A stretch of 64,000 nucleotides of DNA, from the NCBI GenBank assembly GCA_963693285.1, contig OY848917.1:10912192-10976191 (forward strand). Reading direction: 5' to 3'. Source of the stretch: Xestospongia muta. Its lineage: Eukaryota > Porifera > Demospongiae > Haplosclerida > Petrosiidae. Under the pieces are notes generated by a model that saw only the letters and a list, made by a program, of their open reading frames with translations, did not search any database and was not told where the DNA came from. This document shows, in pieces, positions 51,021 through 63,965 of the stretch. Each line of letters opens with the position of its first letter. Position 1 is the stretch's first letter. The translations under genes and the position numbers were made by a program.

Positions 51021-54000
51021 TTAACTTTCAAAAACTCTAAACACTTTATTTTAGTCTTTTAACCTATTTAGACTACTGTATTTGTATATTTAAAACACAT
51101 GAACTTACTAAACTCTTTAGATCAGCTTATTTAACCAGTTTTAACAGTTAATTTCTAATCTTTTTTAACTTTTAAAAAGCTCTAAACTCTTTATTTTAGA
51201 GTTTTAACCTATTTAGACTACTTTATTAGCATATTTAAGACAGATAAACTTACTAAACTCTTTAGATCAGCTTATTTAACCAGTTTTCACAGTTAATTTC
51301 TAATCTTTTTTACCTTTCAAAAAACTCTAAACAGTTTATTTTAGTCTTTTAACCTATTTAGACTACTTTATTAGTATATTTAAGACAGATAAACTTACTA
51401 AAGTCTTTAGATCAGCTTATTTAACCAGTTTTCACAGTTAATTTCTAATATTTTTTTAATTTCAAAAAGCTCTAAACTCTTTATTTTAGAGTTTTAACCT
51501 ATTTAGACTACTTTATTAGTATATTTAAGACAGATAAACTTACTATACTCTTTAGATTAGCTTATATAACCAGTTTTCAAAGTTAATTTCTAATCTTTTT
51601 TAACTTTCAAAAAGCTCTAAACACTTTATTTTAGTCTTTTAACCTATTTAGACTACTTTATTAGTATATTTAAGACAGATAAACTTACTAAACTCTTTAG
51701 ATCAGCTTATTTAACCAGTTTTCACACTTAATTTCTAATCTTTTTTAACTTTCAAAAAGCTCTAAACACTTTATTTTACTCTTTTAACCTATTTAGACTA
51801 CTTTATTAGTATATTTAAGACAGATAAACTTACTAAACTCTTTAGATCAGCTTATTTAACCAGTTTTCACAGTTAATTTCTAATCTTTTTTAACTTTCAA
51901 AAAACTCTAAACACTTTATTTTAGTCTTTTAACCTATTTAGACTACTTTATTGGTATATTTAAGAGAGATAAACTTACTAAACTCTTTAGATCAGCTTAT
52001 TTAACCAGTTTTCACAGTTAATTTATAATATTTTTAACTTTCAAAAAGCTCTAAACTCATTATTTTAGAGTTTTAACCTATTTAGACTACTTTATTAGTA
52101 TATTTAAGACAGATAAACTTACTAAACTCTTTAGATCAGCTTATTTAACCAGTTTTCACAGTTAATTTCCAATCTTTTTAACTTTCAAAAAGCTCTAAAC
52201 ACTTTATTTTAGTCTTTTAACCTATTTAGACTACTTTATTAGTATATTTAAGACAGATAAACTTACTAAACTCTTTAGATCAGCTTATTTAACCAGTTTT
52301 CACAGTTAATTTCTAATCTTTTTGAACTTTTAAAAAGTTCTGAACTCTTTATTTTAGAGTTATAACCTATTTTGACTAGTTTATTAGTATATTTAAGACA
52401 GATAAACTTGCTCAACTCTTTAGATCAGCTTATTTAACCAGTTTTCACAGTTAATTTGTAATATTTTTAACTTTCAAAAAACTCTAAACACTTTATTTTA
52501 GTCTTTTAATCTATTTAGACTACTTTATCACTATATTTAAGACAGATAAACTTACTAAACTCTTTAGATCAACTTATTTAACCAATTTTCACAGTTAATT
52601 TCTAATCTTTTTTAACTTTCAAAAAGGTCTAAACTCTTCATTTTAGAGTTTTAACCTATTTAGACTACTTTATTAGTATATTTAAGACAGATAAACTTAC
52701 TAAACTCTTTAGATCAGCTTATTTAACCAGTTTTCACAGTTAATTTCTAATCTTTTTTTTATCTTTCAAAAAACTCTAAACACTTTATTTTAGTCTTTTA
52801 ACCTATTTAGACTACTTTATTAGTATATTTAAGACAGATAAACTTACTAAACTCTTTAGGTCAGCTTATTTAACCAGTTTTCAGAGTTAATTTCTAATCT
52901 TTTTTAACTTTCAAAAAGCTCTAAACTCTTTATTTTAGAGTTTTAACCTATTTAGACTACTTTATTAGTATATTTAAGACAGATAAACTTACTAAACTCT
53001 TTAGATCAGCTTATTTAACCAGTTTTCACAGTTAATTTCTAGTCTTTTTTAACTTTCAAAAAGCTCTAAACACTTTATTTTAGAAATTTAACTTATTTAG
53101 ACTACTTTATTAGTATATTTAAGACAGATAAACTTACTAAACTCTTTAGATCAGCTTATTTAACCAGTTTTCACAGTTAACTTCCAATCTTTTTAAATTT
53201 CAAAACCCTCTAAACACTTTGTTTTAGTCTTTTAACCTATTTAGACTACTTTATTAGTATATTTAAATCAGATAAACTTACTAAACTCTTTAGATCAACT
53301 TATTTAACCAGTTTTCACAGTTAATTTCTAATCTTTTTTTACTTTCAAAAAGCTCTAAACACATTATTTTAGTCTTTTAAACTATTTAGACTACTTTATT
53401 AGTATATTTAAGACAGATAAACTTACTAAACTCTTTAGATCAACTTATTTAACCAAGTTTTCACAGTTAATTTCTAATCTTTTTTAACTTTTAAAAAGCT
53501 CTAAACTCTTATTTTAGAGTTTTAACCTATTTAGACTACTTTATTAGTATATTTAAAACAGATAAACTTGCTAAACTCTTTAGATCAGCTTATTTAACCA
53601 GTTTTCACAGTTAATTTCTAATCTTTTTTAACTTTCAAAAAGCTCTAAACACTTTATTTTAGTCTTTTAACCTATTTAGACTACTGTATTTGTATATTTA
53701 AAACAGATAAACTTACTAAACTCGTTAGATCAGCTTATTTAACCATTTTTCACAGTTAATTTCTAATCTTTTTGAACTTTTAAAAAGCTCTAAACTCTTT
53801 ATTTTAGAGTTATAACCTATTTAGACTACTTTATTAGTATATTTAAGACAGATAAACTTACTAAACTCTTTAGATCAGCTTATTTAACCAGTTTTCACAG
53901 TTAATTTCTAATCTTTTTTAACTTTCAAAAAACTTAAACACTTTATTTTAGTCTTTTAACCTATTTAGACTACTTTATTAGTATATTTAAGAGAGATAAA

Positions 54001-57000
54001 CTTACTAAACTCTTTAGATCAGCTTATTTAACCAGTTTTCACAGTTAATTTCTAATCTTTTTTAACTTTCAAAAAGCTCTAAACACTTTATTTTAGTCTA
54101 TTAACATATTTAGACTACTTTATTAGTATATTTATGACAGATAAACTTACTAAACTCTTTAGATCAGCTTAATTAACCAGTTTTAACAGTTAATTTTTAA
54201 TCTTTTTTTTCTTTCAAAAAGCTCTAAACACTTTATTTTAGTCTTTTAACCTATTTAGACTACTTTATTATTATATTTAACGAAGAGAAACTTACTAAAC
54301 TCTTTAGATCAGCTTATTTAACCAGTTTCACAGTTAATTTCTAATATTTTTTAACTTTCAAAAAGCTCTAAACACTTTATTTTAGTCTTTTAACGTATTT
54401 AGACTACTTTATTAGTATATTTAAGACAGATAAACTTACTAAACTCTTTAGATCAGCTTATTTAACAAGTTTTCACATTTAATTTCTAATCTTTTTTAAC
54501 TTTCAAAAAGCATAAAACTCTTTATTTCAGAGTTTTAACCTATTTAGACTACTTTATTAGTATATTAAAAGAGATAAACTTACTAAAATCTTTAGATGAG
54601 CTTATTTAACCAGTTTTCACAGTTAATTTCTAATCTTTTTTAACTTTCAAAAAGCTCTAAACACTTTATTTTAGTCTTTTAACCTATTTAGACTACTGTA
54701 TTATTATATTTAACGAAGATAAACTTACTAAACTCTTTAAATCAGCTTATTTAACCAGTTTTCACAGTCAATTTCTAATCTTTTTTAACTTTCAAAAGCT
54801 CTAAACTCTTTATTTTAGAGTTTTAACCTATTTGGACTACTTTATTAGTATATTTAAGACAGATAAACTTACTAAACTCTTTAGATCAACTTATTTAACC
54901 AGTTTTCACAGTTAATTTCTAATATTTTTTAACTTTCAAAAAGCTCTAAACTCTTTATTTTAGAGGTTTAACCTATTTGAACTACTTTATTAGTATATTT
55001 AAGACAGATAAACTTACTAAACTCTTTAGATCAGCTTATTTAACCAGTTTTCACAGTTAATTTCTAATATTTTTTAACTTTCAAAAAGCTCTAAACACTT
55101 TATTTTAGTCTTTTAACCTATTTAGACTACTTTATTAGTATATTTATGACAGATAAAGTTACTAAACTCTTTAGATCAGCTTATTTAACCAGTTTTCACA
55201 GTTAATTTCTAATCTTTTTTAACTTTCAAAAAGCTTAAAACTCTTTATTTTAGAGTTTTAACCTATTTAGACTGCTTTATTAGTATATTTAAGAAAGATA
55301 AACTTATTAAACTCTTTAGATCAGCTTATTTAACCAGTTTTCACAGTTAATTTCTAATCTTTTTTAACATTCAGAAAGCTCTAAACTCTTGTTTTTAGAG
55401 TTTTACACTATTTAGACTCCTTTATTAGTATATTTAAGACAGATAAACTTACTAAACTCTTTAGATCAGCTTATTAAACCAGTTTTCACAATTAATTTTT
55501 AATCTTTTTTAACTTTCAAATAACTCTTAACACTTTATTTTAGTCTTTTAACCTATTTAGACTACTTTATTAGTATATTTAAGACAGATAAACTTACTAA
55601 ACTCTTTAGATCAGCTTATTTAACCAGTTTTCACAGTTAATTTCTAATCTTTATTAACTTTCAAAAAGCTCTAAACTCTTTATTTTAGAGTTTTAACCTA
55701 TTTAGACTACATTATTAGTATATTTAAGACAGATAAACTTACTAAACTCTTTAGATCAGCTTATTTAACCAGTTTTCACAGTTAATTTCTAATCTTTTTG
55801 AACTTTCAAAAAGCTCTAAACACTTTATTTTAGTCTTTTAACCTATTTAGACTACTTTATTAGTATATTTATGACAGATAAACTTACTAAACTCTTTAGA
55901 TCAGCTTATTTAACCAGTTTTCACAGTTATTTTCTAATATTTTTTAACTTTTAAGAAGCTCTACATTCTTTATTTTAGTCTTTTAACCTATTTAGACTAC
56001 TTTATTAGTATATTTAAAAGAGATAAACTTACTAAACTCCATAAATCAGCTTATTTAACCAGTTTTCACAGTTAATTTCTAATCTTTTTTAACTTTTAAA
56101 AAGCTTTAAACTCTTTATTTTAGAGTTTTAACTATTTAAACTACTTTATTAGTATATTTAAGACAGATAAACTTACTAAACTCTTTAGATCAGCTTATTT
56201 AACCAGTTTTCACAGTTAATTTCTAATATTTTTTAACTTTGAAAAAGCTCTAAACTCTTTTTTTAGAGTTTTAACCTATTCAGACTACTTTATTAGTATA
56301 TTTAAGACAGATACACTTACTAAACTCTTTAGATTAGCTTATTTATCCAGGTTTCACAGTTAATTTCCAATATTTTTTAACTTTAAAAAAGCTCTCAACT
56401 CTTTATTTTAGTCTTTTAACCTATTTAGACTACCTTATTAGTATATTTAAGGCAGATAAAGTTACTAAACTCTTTAGATCAGCTTATTTAACCAGTTTTC
56501 ACAGTTAATTTCTAACCTTTTTTAACATTCAAAAAGCTCTAAACACTTTATTTTAGTCTTTTAACCTATTTAGACTACTTTATTAGTATATTTATGACAG
56601 ATAAACTTACTAAACTCTTAACATCAGCTTCTTTAACCAGTTTTCACAGTAAATTTTTAATCTTTTTTCTCTTTCAAAAAACTCTAAACACTTTATTTTA
56701 GTCTTTTAACCTACTTAGACTACTTTATTAGTATATTTAAGACAGATAAACATACTTAACTCTTTAGATTAGCTTATTTAACTAGTTTTCACATTTAATT
56801 TCTAATCTTTTTTAACTTTCAAAAAGCTCTAAATTCTTTATTTTAGAGTTTTAACCTATTTAGACTACTTTATTAGTATATTTAAAAGAGATAAACTTAC
56901 TAAACTCTTTTGATCAGCTTATTTAACCAGTTTTCACAGTTAATTTCTAATCTTTTTGAACTTTCAAAAAGCTCTAAACACTTTATTTTAGTCTTTTAAC

Positions 57001-57724
57001 CTATTTAGACTACTTTATTAGCATATTTATGACAGATAAACTTACTAAAGTCTTTAGATCAGCTTATTTAACCAGTTTTTACAGTTAATTTCTAATCTTT
57101 TTTAACTTTCAAAAAGGTCTAAAGTCTTTCTTTTAGTCTTTTAACCTATTTAGACTACTTTATTAGTATATTTAAGAGAGATAAACTTACTAAACTCTTT
57201 AGATCAGCTTATTTAACCAGTTTTCACAGTTAATTTCTATTCTTTTTTAACTTTAAAAAGCTTTAAACACTTTATTTTAGTCTTTTAACCTATTTAGACT
57301 ACTTTATTAGTATATTTGAGAGCGATAAACTTACTAAACTCTTTAGATCAGCTTATTTAACCAGTTTTCACAGTTAATTTCTAAGATTTTTTAACTTTCA
57401 AAAAGCTCAAAACTCTTTATTTTAGACTTTTAACCTATTTAGACTACTTTATTAGTATATTTAAGGCTTATAAACTTACTAAACTCTTTAGATCAGCTTA
57501 TTTAACCAGTTTTCACAGTTAATTTTTATTCTTTTTTAACTTTCAAAAAACTCTAAACACTTTATTTTAGTCTTTTAACCTATTTAGACTACTTTATTAG
57601 TATATTTAAGACAGATAAACTTACTAAACTCTTTAGATCAGCTTATTTAACCAGTTTTCACAGTTAATTTCTAATCTTTTTAACTTTCAAAAAACTCTAA
57701 ACACTTTATTTTAGTCTTTTAACC
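51021..57724 (+). repeat. Diverged satellite with mixed AGAG and AGTC monomers
   Basis: About 46 monomers without a long HOR that I can detect. Two linked types mix, often alternating: AAACTC with TTTTAGAG, and AAACAC with TTTTAGTC. Between 51.1 and 53.0 kb they come close to strict alternation. Private point changes and short indels are frequent (TTAACGAAGA near 54280 and 54711, AAATTTAACTT near 53085, CATAAATCAGC near 56040), as expected for less homogenised satellite. No non-satellite insert is present. Confidence 0.8.
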
Positions 57725-59775
57725 TATTTGGACTACTTTATTAGTATATTTATGATAGATAAACTTACTAAACTCTTTAGATCAGCTTATTTAACCAGTT
57801 TTCACAGTAAATTTTTAATCTTTTTTTTCTTTCAAAAAACTCTAAACACTTTATTTTAGTCTTTTAACCTATTTAGACTACTTTATTAGTATATTTAAGA
57901 CAGATAAACTTACTAAACTCTTTAGATCAGCTTATTTAACCAGTTTCACATTTAATTTCTAATCTTTTTTAACTTTCAAAAAGCTCTAAACTCTTTATTT
58001 TAGAGTTTTAACCTATTTAGACTACTTTATTAGTATATTTAACAAAGACAAACTTACTAAAATCTTTAGATTAGCTTATTTAACCAGCTTTCACAGTCAA
58101 TTTCTAATCTTTTTTAACTTTCGAAAGCTCTAAACTATTTATTTTAGAGTTGTAACCTATTTAGACTGCTTTATTAGTATATTTAAGACAGATAAACTTA
58201 CTAAACTCTTTCGATCAGCTTATTTAACCAGTTTTCACAGTTAATTTCTAATCTTTTTTAACTTTCAAAAAGGTCTAAAGTCTTTATTTTAGTCTTTTAA
58301 CCTATTTAGACTACTTTATTAGCATATTTATGACAGATAAACTTACTAAACTCTTTAGATCAGCTTATTTAACCAGTTTTCACAGTTAATTTCTAATCTT
58401 TTTTAACTTTCAAAAAGCTCTAAACACTTTATTTTAGTCTTTTAACCTATTTAGACTACTTTATTAATATATTTGAGAGCGATAAACTTACTAAACTCTT
58501 TAGATAAGCTTATTTAACCAGTTTTCACAGTTAATTTCTAAGATTTTTTAACTTTCAAAAAGCTCAAAACTCTTTATTTTAGAGTTTTAACCTATTTAGA
58601 CTACTTTATTAGCATATTTAAGACAGATAAACTTACTAAACTCTTTAGATCAGCTTATTTAACCAGTTTTCACAATTAATTTATAATCTTTTTTAACATT
58701 TAAAAACCTCTAAACTCTTGATTTTAGAGTTTTAACCTATTTAGACTACTTTATTAGTATATTTAAGACGGATAAACTTACTATACTCTTTAGATCAGCT
58801 TATTTAACCAGTTTTCACAGTTAATTTTTAATCTTTTTTAACTTTCAAAAAACTCTAAACACTTTATTTTAGTCTTTTAACCTACTTAGACTACTTTATT
58901 AGTATATTTAAGACAGATAAACTTACTAAACTCTTTAGATCAGCTTATTTAACCAGTTTTCACAGTTAATTTCTAATCTTTTTTAACTTTCAAAAAGCTC
59001 TAAACTTTTTATTTTAGAGTTTTAACCTATTTAGACTACTTTATTAGTATATTTAAGAGAGATAAACTTACTAAACTCTTTAGATCAGCTTATTTAACCA
59101 GTTTTCACAGTTAATTTCTAATCTTTTTTAACTTTCAAAAAGCTCTAAACTTTTTATTTTAGAGTTTTAACCTATTTAGACTACTTTATTAGTATATTTA
59201 AGAGAGATAAACTTACTAAACTCTTTAGATCAGCTTATTTAACTAGTTTTCACAGTTAATTTCTAATCTTTTTTAACTTTCAAAAAGCTCTAAACACTTT
59301 ATTTTAGTCTTTTAACCTATTTAGACTACTTTATTAGTATATTTAAGACAGATAAACTTACTAAACTATTTAGATCAGCTTATTTAACCAGTTTTCAGAG
59401 TTAATTTCTAATCTTTTTTAACTTTTAAAAAGCTCTAAACACTTTTTTTTGAGTTTTAAACTATTTAGACTACTTTATTAGTATGTTGAAGACAGATAAA
59501 CTTACTAAACTCTTTAGATTAGTTCATTTAACCAGGTTTAACAGTTAATTTCCAATATATTTTAACTTTCAAAAAGGTCTAAACTCTTTATTTTAGTCTT
59601 TTAACCTATTTAGACTACTTTATTAGTATATTTAAGACAGATAAACTTACTAAACTCTTTAGATCAGCTTATTTAACCAGTTTTCACAATGAATTTCTAA
59701 TCTTTTTTAACTTTCAAAAACCTCTAAACACTTTATTTTAGTCTTTTAACCTATTTAGACTACTTTATTAGTATA
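57725..59775 (+). repeat. 4191-offset duplication, copy 1
   Basis: About 14 monomers matched at 61916-63965. TATGATAGAT at 57751 recurs at 61942 and TCGAAAGCTC at 58121 recurs at 62312, both at offset 4191. The offset becomes 4335-4336 by ATTTGAGAGC (58471/62807) and ATTTAAGACGG (58761/63096), then returns to 4190 by the GTATGTT variant (59481/63671). One monomer is therefore missing here near 58.25 kb, and one of two near-identical AAACTTTTTATTTTAG monomers (near 59.0-59.2 kb) is extra. Confidence 0.8.
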
Positions 59776-60190
59776 TTTAAGACAGATAAACTTACTAAAC
59801 TCTTTAGATCAGCTTATTTAACCAGATTTCACAGTTAATTTCTAATATTTTTTAACTTTCAAAAAGCTCTAAACTCTTTTTTTAGAGTTTTAACCTATTT
59901 AGACTACTTTATTAGTATATTTAAGACAGATGAACTTACTAAACTCTTTAGATCAGCTTATTTAACCAGTTTTCACAGTTAATTTCTAATCTTTTTTAAC
60001 TTTCAAAAAGCTCTAAACACTTTATTTTAGTCTTTTAACCTATTTAGACTACTTTATTAGTATATTTATGACAGATAAACTTACTAAACTCTTTAGATCA
60101 GCTTATTTAACCAGTTTTCACAGTTAATTTTTAATCTTTTTTATCTTTCAAAAAACTCTAAACACTTTATTTTAGTCTTTTAACCTATTT
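59776..60190 (+). repeat. Satellite spacer of about three monomers
   Basis: Ordinary monomers between two duplications, including one with a short loop (AAACTCTTTTTTTAGAG near 59870) and one with TTTATGACAG. Nothing but satellite is seen. Confidence 0.7.
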
Positions 60191-61055
60191 AGACTACTTT
60201 ATTAGTATATTTAAGACAGATAAACTTACTAAACTCTTTAGATCAGCTTATTTAACCAGTTTTCACAGTTAATTTCTAATCTTTTTTAACTTTCAAAAAA
60301 CTCTAAACAGTTTATTTTAGTCTTTTAACCTGTTTAGACTACTTTATTAGCACATTTAAGAGAGATAAACTTACTAAACTCTTTAGATCAGCTTATTTAA
60401 CCAGTTTTCACAGTTAATTTTTAATCTTTTTAACTTTCAAAAACTCTAAACACTTTATTTTAGTCTTTTAACCTATTTAGACTACTGTATTTGTATATTT
60501 AAAACACATGAACTTACTAAACTCTTTAGATCAGCTTATTTAACCATTTTTCACAGTTAATTTATAATCTTTTTTAACATTCAAAAAGCTCTAATCTCTT
60601 TATTTTAGAGTTTTAACCTATTTAGACTACTTTATTAGTATATTTAAGACAGATAAACTTACTAAACTCTTTAGATCAGCTTATTTAACCAGTTTTCACA
60701 GTTAATTTCCAATCTTTTTTAACTTTAAAAAACTCTAAACACTTTATTTTAGTCTTTTAACCTATTTAGACTACTTTATTAGTATATTTAAGACGGATAA
60801 ACTTACTAAACTCTTTAGATCAGCTTATTTAACCAGTTTTCACAGTTAATTTCTAATCTTTTTTAACTTTCAAAAAACTCTAAACACTTTATTTTAGTCT
60901 TTTAACCTATTTAGACTACTTTATTAGTATATTTAACAGAGAAAACTTACTAAACTCTTTAGATCAGCTTATTTAACCAGTTTTGAGAGTTAATTTCTAA
61001 TCTTTTTTAACTTTTAAAAAGCTCTAAACTCTTTTTTTAGAGTCTTAAACTATTT
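60191..61055 (+). repeat. 865-bp tandem duplication, copy 1
   Basis: Six monomers. CACATTTAAG at 60351 recurs at 61216 (offset 865); ATTTAACAGAGAAAAC at 60931 recurs at 61795 (864). AAACACATGAACT is also shared. The last monomer (GTTTTGAGAG, short loop, AGAGTCTTAAAC) is not repeated at the matching point. Confidence 0.8.
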
Positions 61056-61915
61056 AGACTACTTTATTAGTATATTTAAGACAAATAAACTTACTAAACT
61101 CTTTAGATCAGCTTATTTAACCAGTTTTCACAGTTAATTTCTAATCTTTTTTAACTTTCAAAAAACTCTAAACAGTTTATTTTAGTCTTTTAACCTGTTT
61201 AGACTACTTTATTAGCACATTTAAGACAGATAAACTTACTAAACTCTTTAGATCAGCTTATTTAACCAGTTTTCACAGTTAATTTTTAATCTTTTTAACT
61301 TTCAAAAACTCTAAACACTTTATTTTAGTCTTTTAACCTATTTAGACTACTGTATTTGTATATTTAAAACACATGAACTGACTAAACTCTTTAGATCAGC
61401 TTATTTAACCATTTTTCACAGTTAATTTCTAATCTTTTTAACATTCAAAAAGCTCTAAACTCTTTATTTTAGAGTTTTAACCTATTTAGACTACTTTATT
61501 AGTATATTTAAGACAGATAAACTTACTAAACTCTTTAGATCAGCTTATTTAACCAGTTTTCACAGTTAATTTCCAATCTTTTTTAACTTTAAAAAACTCT
61601 AAACACTTTATTTTAGTCTTTTAACCTATTTAGACTACTTTATTAGTATATTTAAGACGGATAAACTTACTAAACTCTTTAGATCAGCTTATTTAACCAG
61701 TTTTCACAGTTAATTTCTAATCTTTTTTAACTTTCAAAAAACTCTAAACACTTTATTTTAGTCTTTTAACCTATTTAGACTACTTTATTAGTATATTTAA
61801 CAGAGAAAACTTACTAAACTCTTTAGATCAGCTTATTTAACCAGTTTTCACAGTTAATTTCTAATATTTTTTAACTTTCAAAAAGCTCTAAACTCTTTAT
61901 TTTAGAGTTTTAACC
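61056..61915 (+). repeat. 865-bp tandem duplication, copy 2
   Basis: Follows copy 1 to about 61840 and then differs (GTTTTCACAG and CTAATATTTTTTAAC). Small differences include GAACTGACTAAAC near 61376 for GAACTTACTAAAC and GACAAATAAAC near 61080. It runs straight into the second copy of the 4191-offset duplication. Confidence 0.75.
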
Positions 61916-63965
61916 TATTTGGACTACTTTATTAGTATATTTATGATAGATAAACTTACTAAACTCTTTAGATCAGCTTATTTAACCAGTTTTCACAGTA
62001 AATTTTTAATCTTTTTTTTCTTTCAAAAAACTCTAAACACTTTATTTTAGTCTTTTAACCTATTTAGACTACTTTATTAGTATATTTAAGACAGATAAAC
62101 TTACTAAACTCTTTAGATCAGCTTATTTAACCAGTTTCACATTTAATTTTTAATCTTTTTTAACTTTCAAAAAGCTCTAAACTCTTTATTTTAGAGTTTT
62201 AACCTATTTAGACTACTTTATTAGTATATTTAACAAAGACAAACTTACTAAAATCTTTAGATTAGCTTATTTAACCAGCTTTCACAGTCAATTTCTAATC
62301 TTTTTTAACTTTCGAAAGCTCTAAACTCTTTATTTTAGAGTTGTAACCTATTTAGACTGCTTTATTAGTATATTTAAGACAGATAAACTTACTAAACTCT
62401 TTCGATCAGCTTATTTAACCAGTTTTCACAGTTAATTTCTAATCTTTTTTAACTTTCAAAAAGCTCTAAACTCTTGATTTTAGTCTTTTAACCTATTTAG
62501 ACTACTTTATTAGTATATTTAAGACAGATAAACTTACTAAAGTCTTTAGATCAGCTTACTTAACCAGTTTTCACAGTTAATTTCTAATCTTTTTTAACTT
62601 TCAAAAAGGTCTAAAGTCTTTATTTTAGTCTTTTAACCTATTTAGACTACTTTATTAGCATATTTATGACAGATAAACTTACTAAACTCTTTAGATCAGC
62701 TTATTTAACCATTTTTCACAGTTAATTTCTAATCTGTTTTAACTTTCAAAAAGCTCTAAACACTTTATTTTAGTCTTTTAACCTATTTAGACTACTTTAT
62801 TAGTATATTTGAGAGCGATAAACTTACTAAACTCTTTAGATAACCTTATTTAACCAGTTTTCACAGTTAATTTCTAAGATTTTTTAACTTTCAAAAAGCT
62901 CAAAACTCTTTATTTTAGAGTTTTAAGCTGTTTAGACTACTTTATTAGCATATTTAAGACAGTTAACTTACTAAACTCTTTAGATCAGCTTCTTTAACCA
63001 GTTTTCACAATTAATTTATAATCTTTTTTAACATTTAAAAAGCTCTAAACTCTTGATTTTAGAGGTTTAACCTATTTAGACTACTTTATTAGTATATTTA
63101 AGACGGATAAACTTACTATACTCTTTAGATCAGCTTATTTAACCAGTTTTCACAGTTAATTTTTAATCTTTTTAAACTTTCAAAAAACTCTAAACACTTT
63201 ATTTTAGTCTTTTAACCTACTTAGACTACTTTATTAGTATATTTAAGACAGATAAACTTACTAAACTCTTTAGATCAGCTTATTTAACCAGATTTCACAG
63301 TTAATTTCTAATCTTTTTTAACTTTCAAAAAGCTCTAAACTTTTTATTTTAGAGTTTTAACCTATTTAGACTACTTTATTAGTATATTTAAGAGAGATAA
63401 ACTTACTAAACTCTTTAGATCAGCTTATTTAACTAGTTTTCACAGTTAATTTCTAATCTTTTTTAACTTTCAAAAAGCTCTAAACACTTTATTTTAGTCT
63501 TTTAACCTATTTAGACTACTTTATTAGTATATTTAAGACAGATAAACTTACTAAACTCTTTAGATCAGCTTATTTAACCAGTTTTCAGAGTTAATTTCTA
63601 ATCTTTTTTAACTTTTAAAAAGCTCTAAACTCTTTTTTTAGAGTCTTAAACTATTTAGACTACTTTATTAGTATGTTTAAGACAGATAAACTTACTAAAC
63701 TCTTTAGATTAGTTTATTTAACCAGGTTTAACTGTTAATTTCCAATATTTTTTAACTTTCAAAAAGGTCTAAACTCTTTATTTTAGTCTTTTAACCTATT
63801 TAGACTACTTTATTAGTATATTTAAGACAGATAAACTTACTAAACTCTTTAGATCAGCTTATTTAACCAGTTTTCACAATGAATTTCTAATCTTTTTTAA
63901 CTTTCAAAAACCTCTAAACACTTTATTTTAGTCTTTTAACCTATTTAGACTACTTTATTAGTATA
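61916..63965 (+). repeat. 4191-offset duplication, copy 2
   Basis: Matches 57725-59775. It contains one extra monomer near 62465-62610: the ACTCTTTCGATCAG monomer continues AAGCTCTAAACTCTTGATTTTAG and is followed by an AAAGTCTTTAGATCAG monomer with GGTCTAAAGTC. In copy 1 the TTTCGATCAG left part is joined directly to GGTCTAAAGTC. Copy 1 thus holds a hybrid monomer, another in-register deletion. Homology ends near 63965, where this copy has GAGAGATAAACTTACTATAC. Confidence 0.78.

Noticed and set aside
54280..54290. TTAACGAAGA segments near 54280 and 54711 as a small mobile insert
   Set aside because: The monomers keep normal length and phase; the difference is point substitutions and a small indel in the TTTAAGACAG segment.
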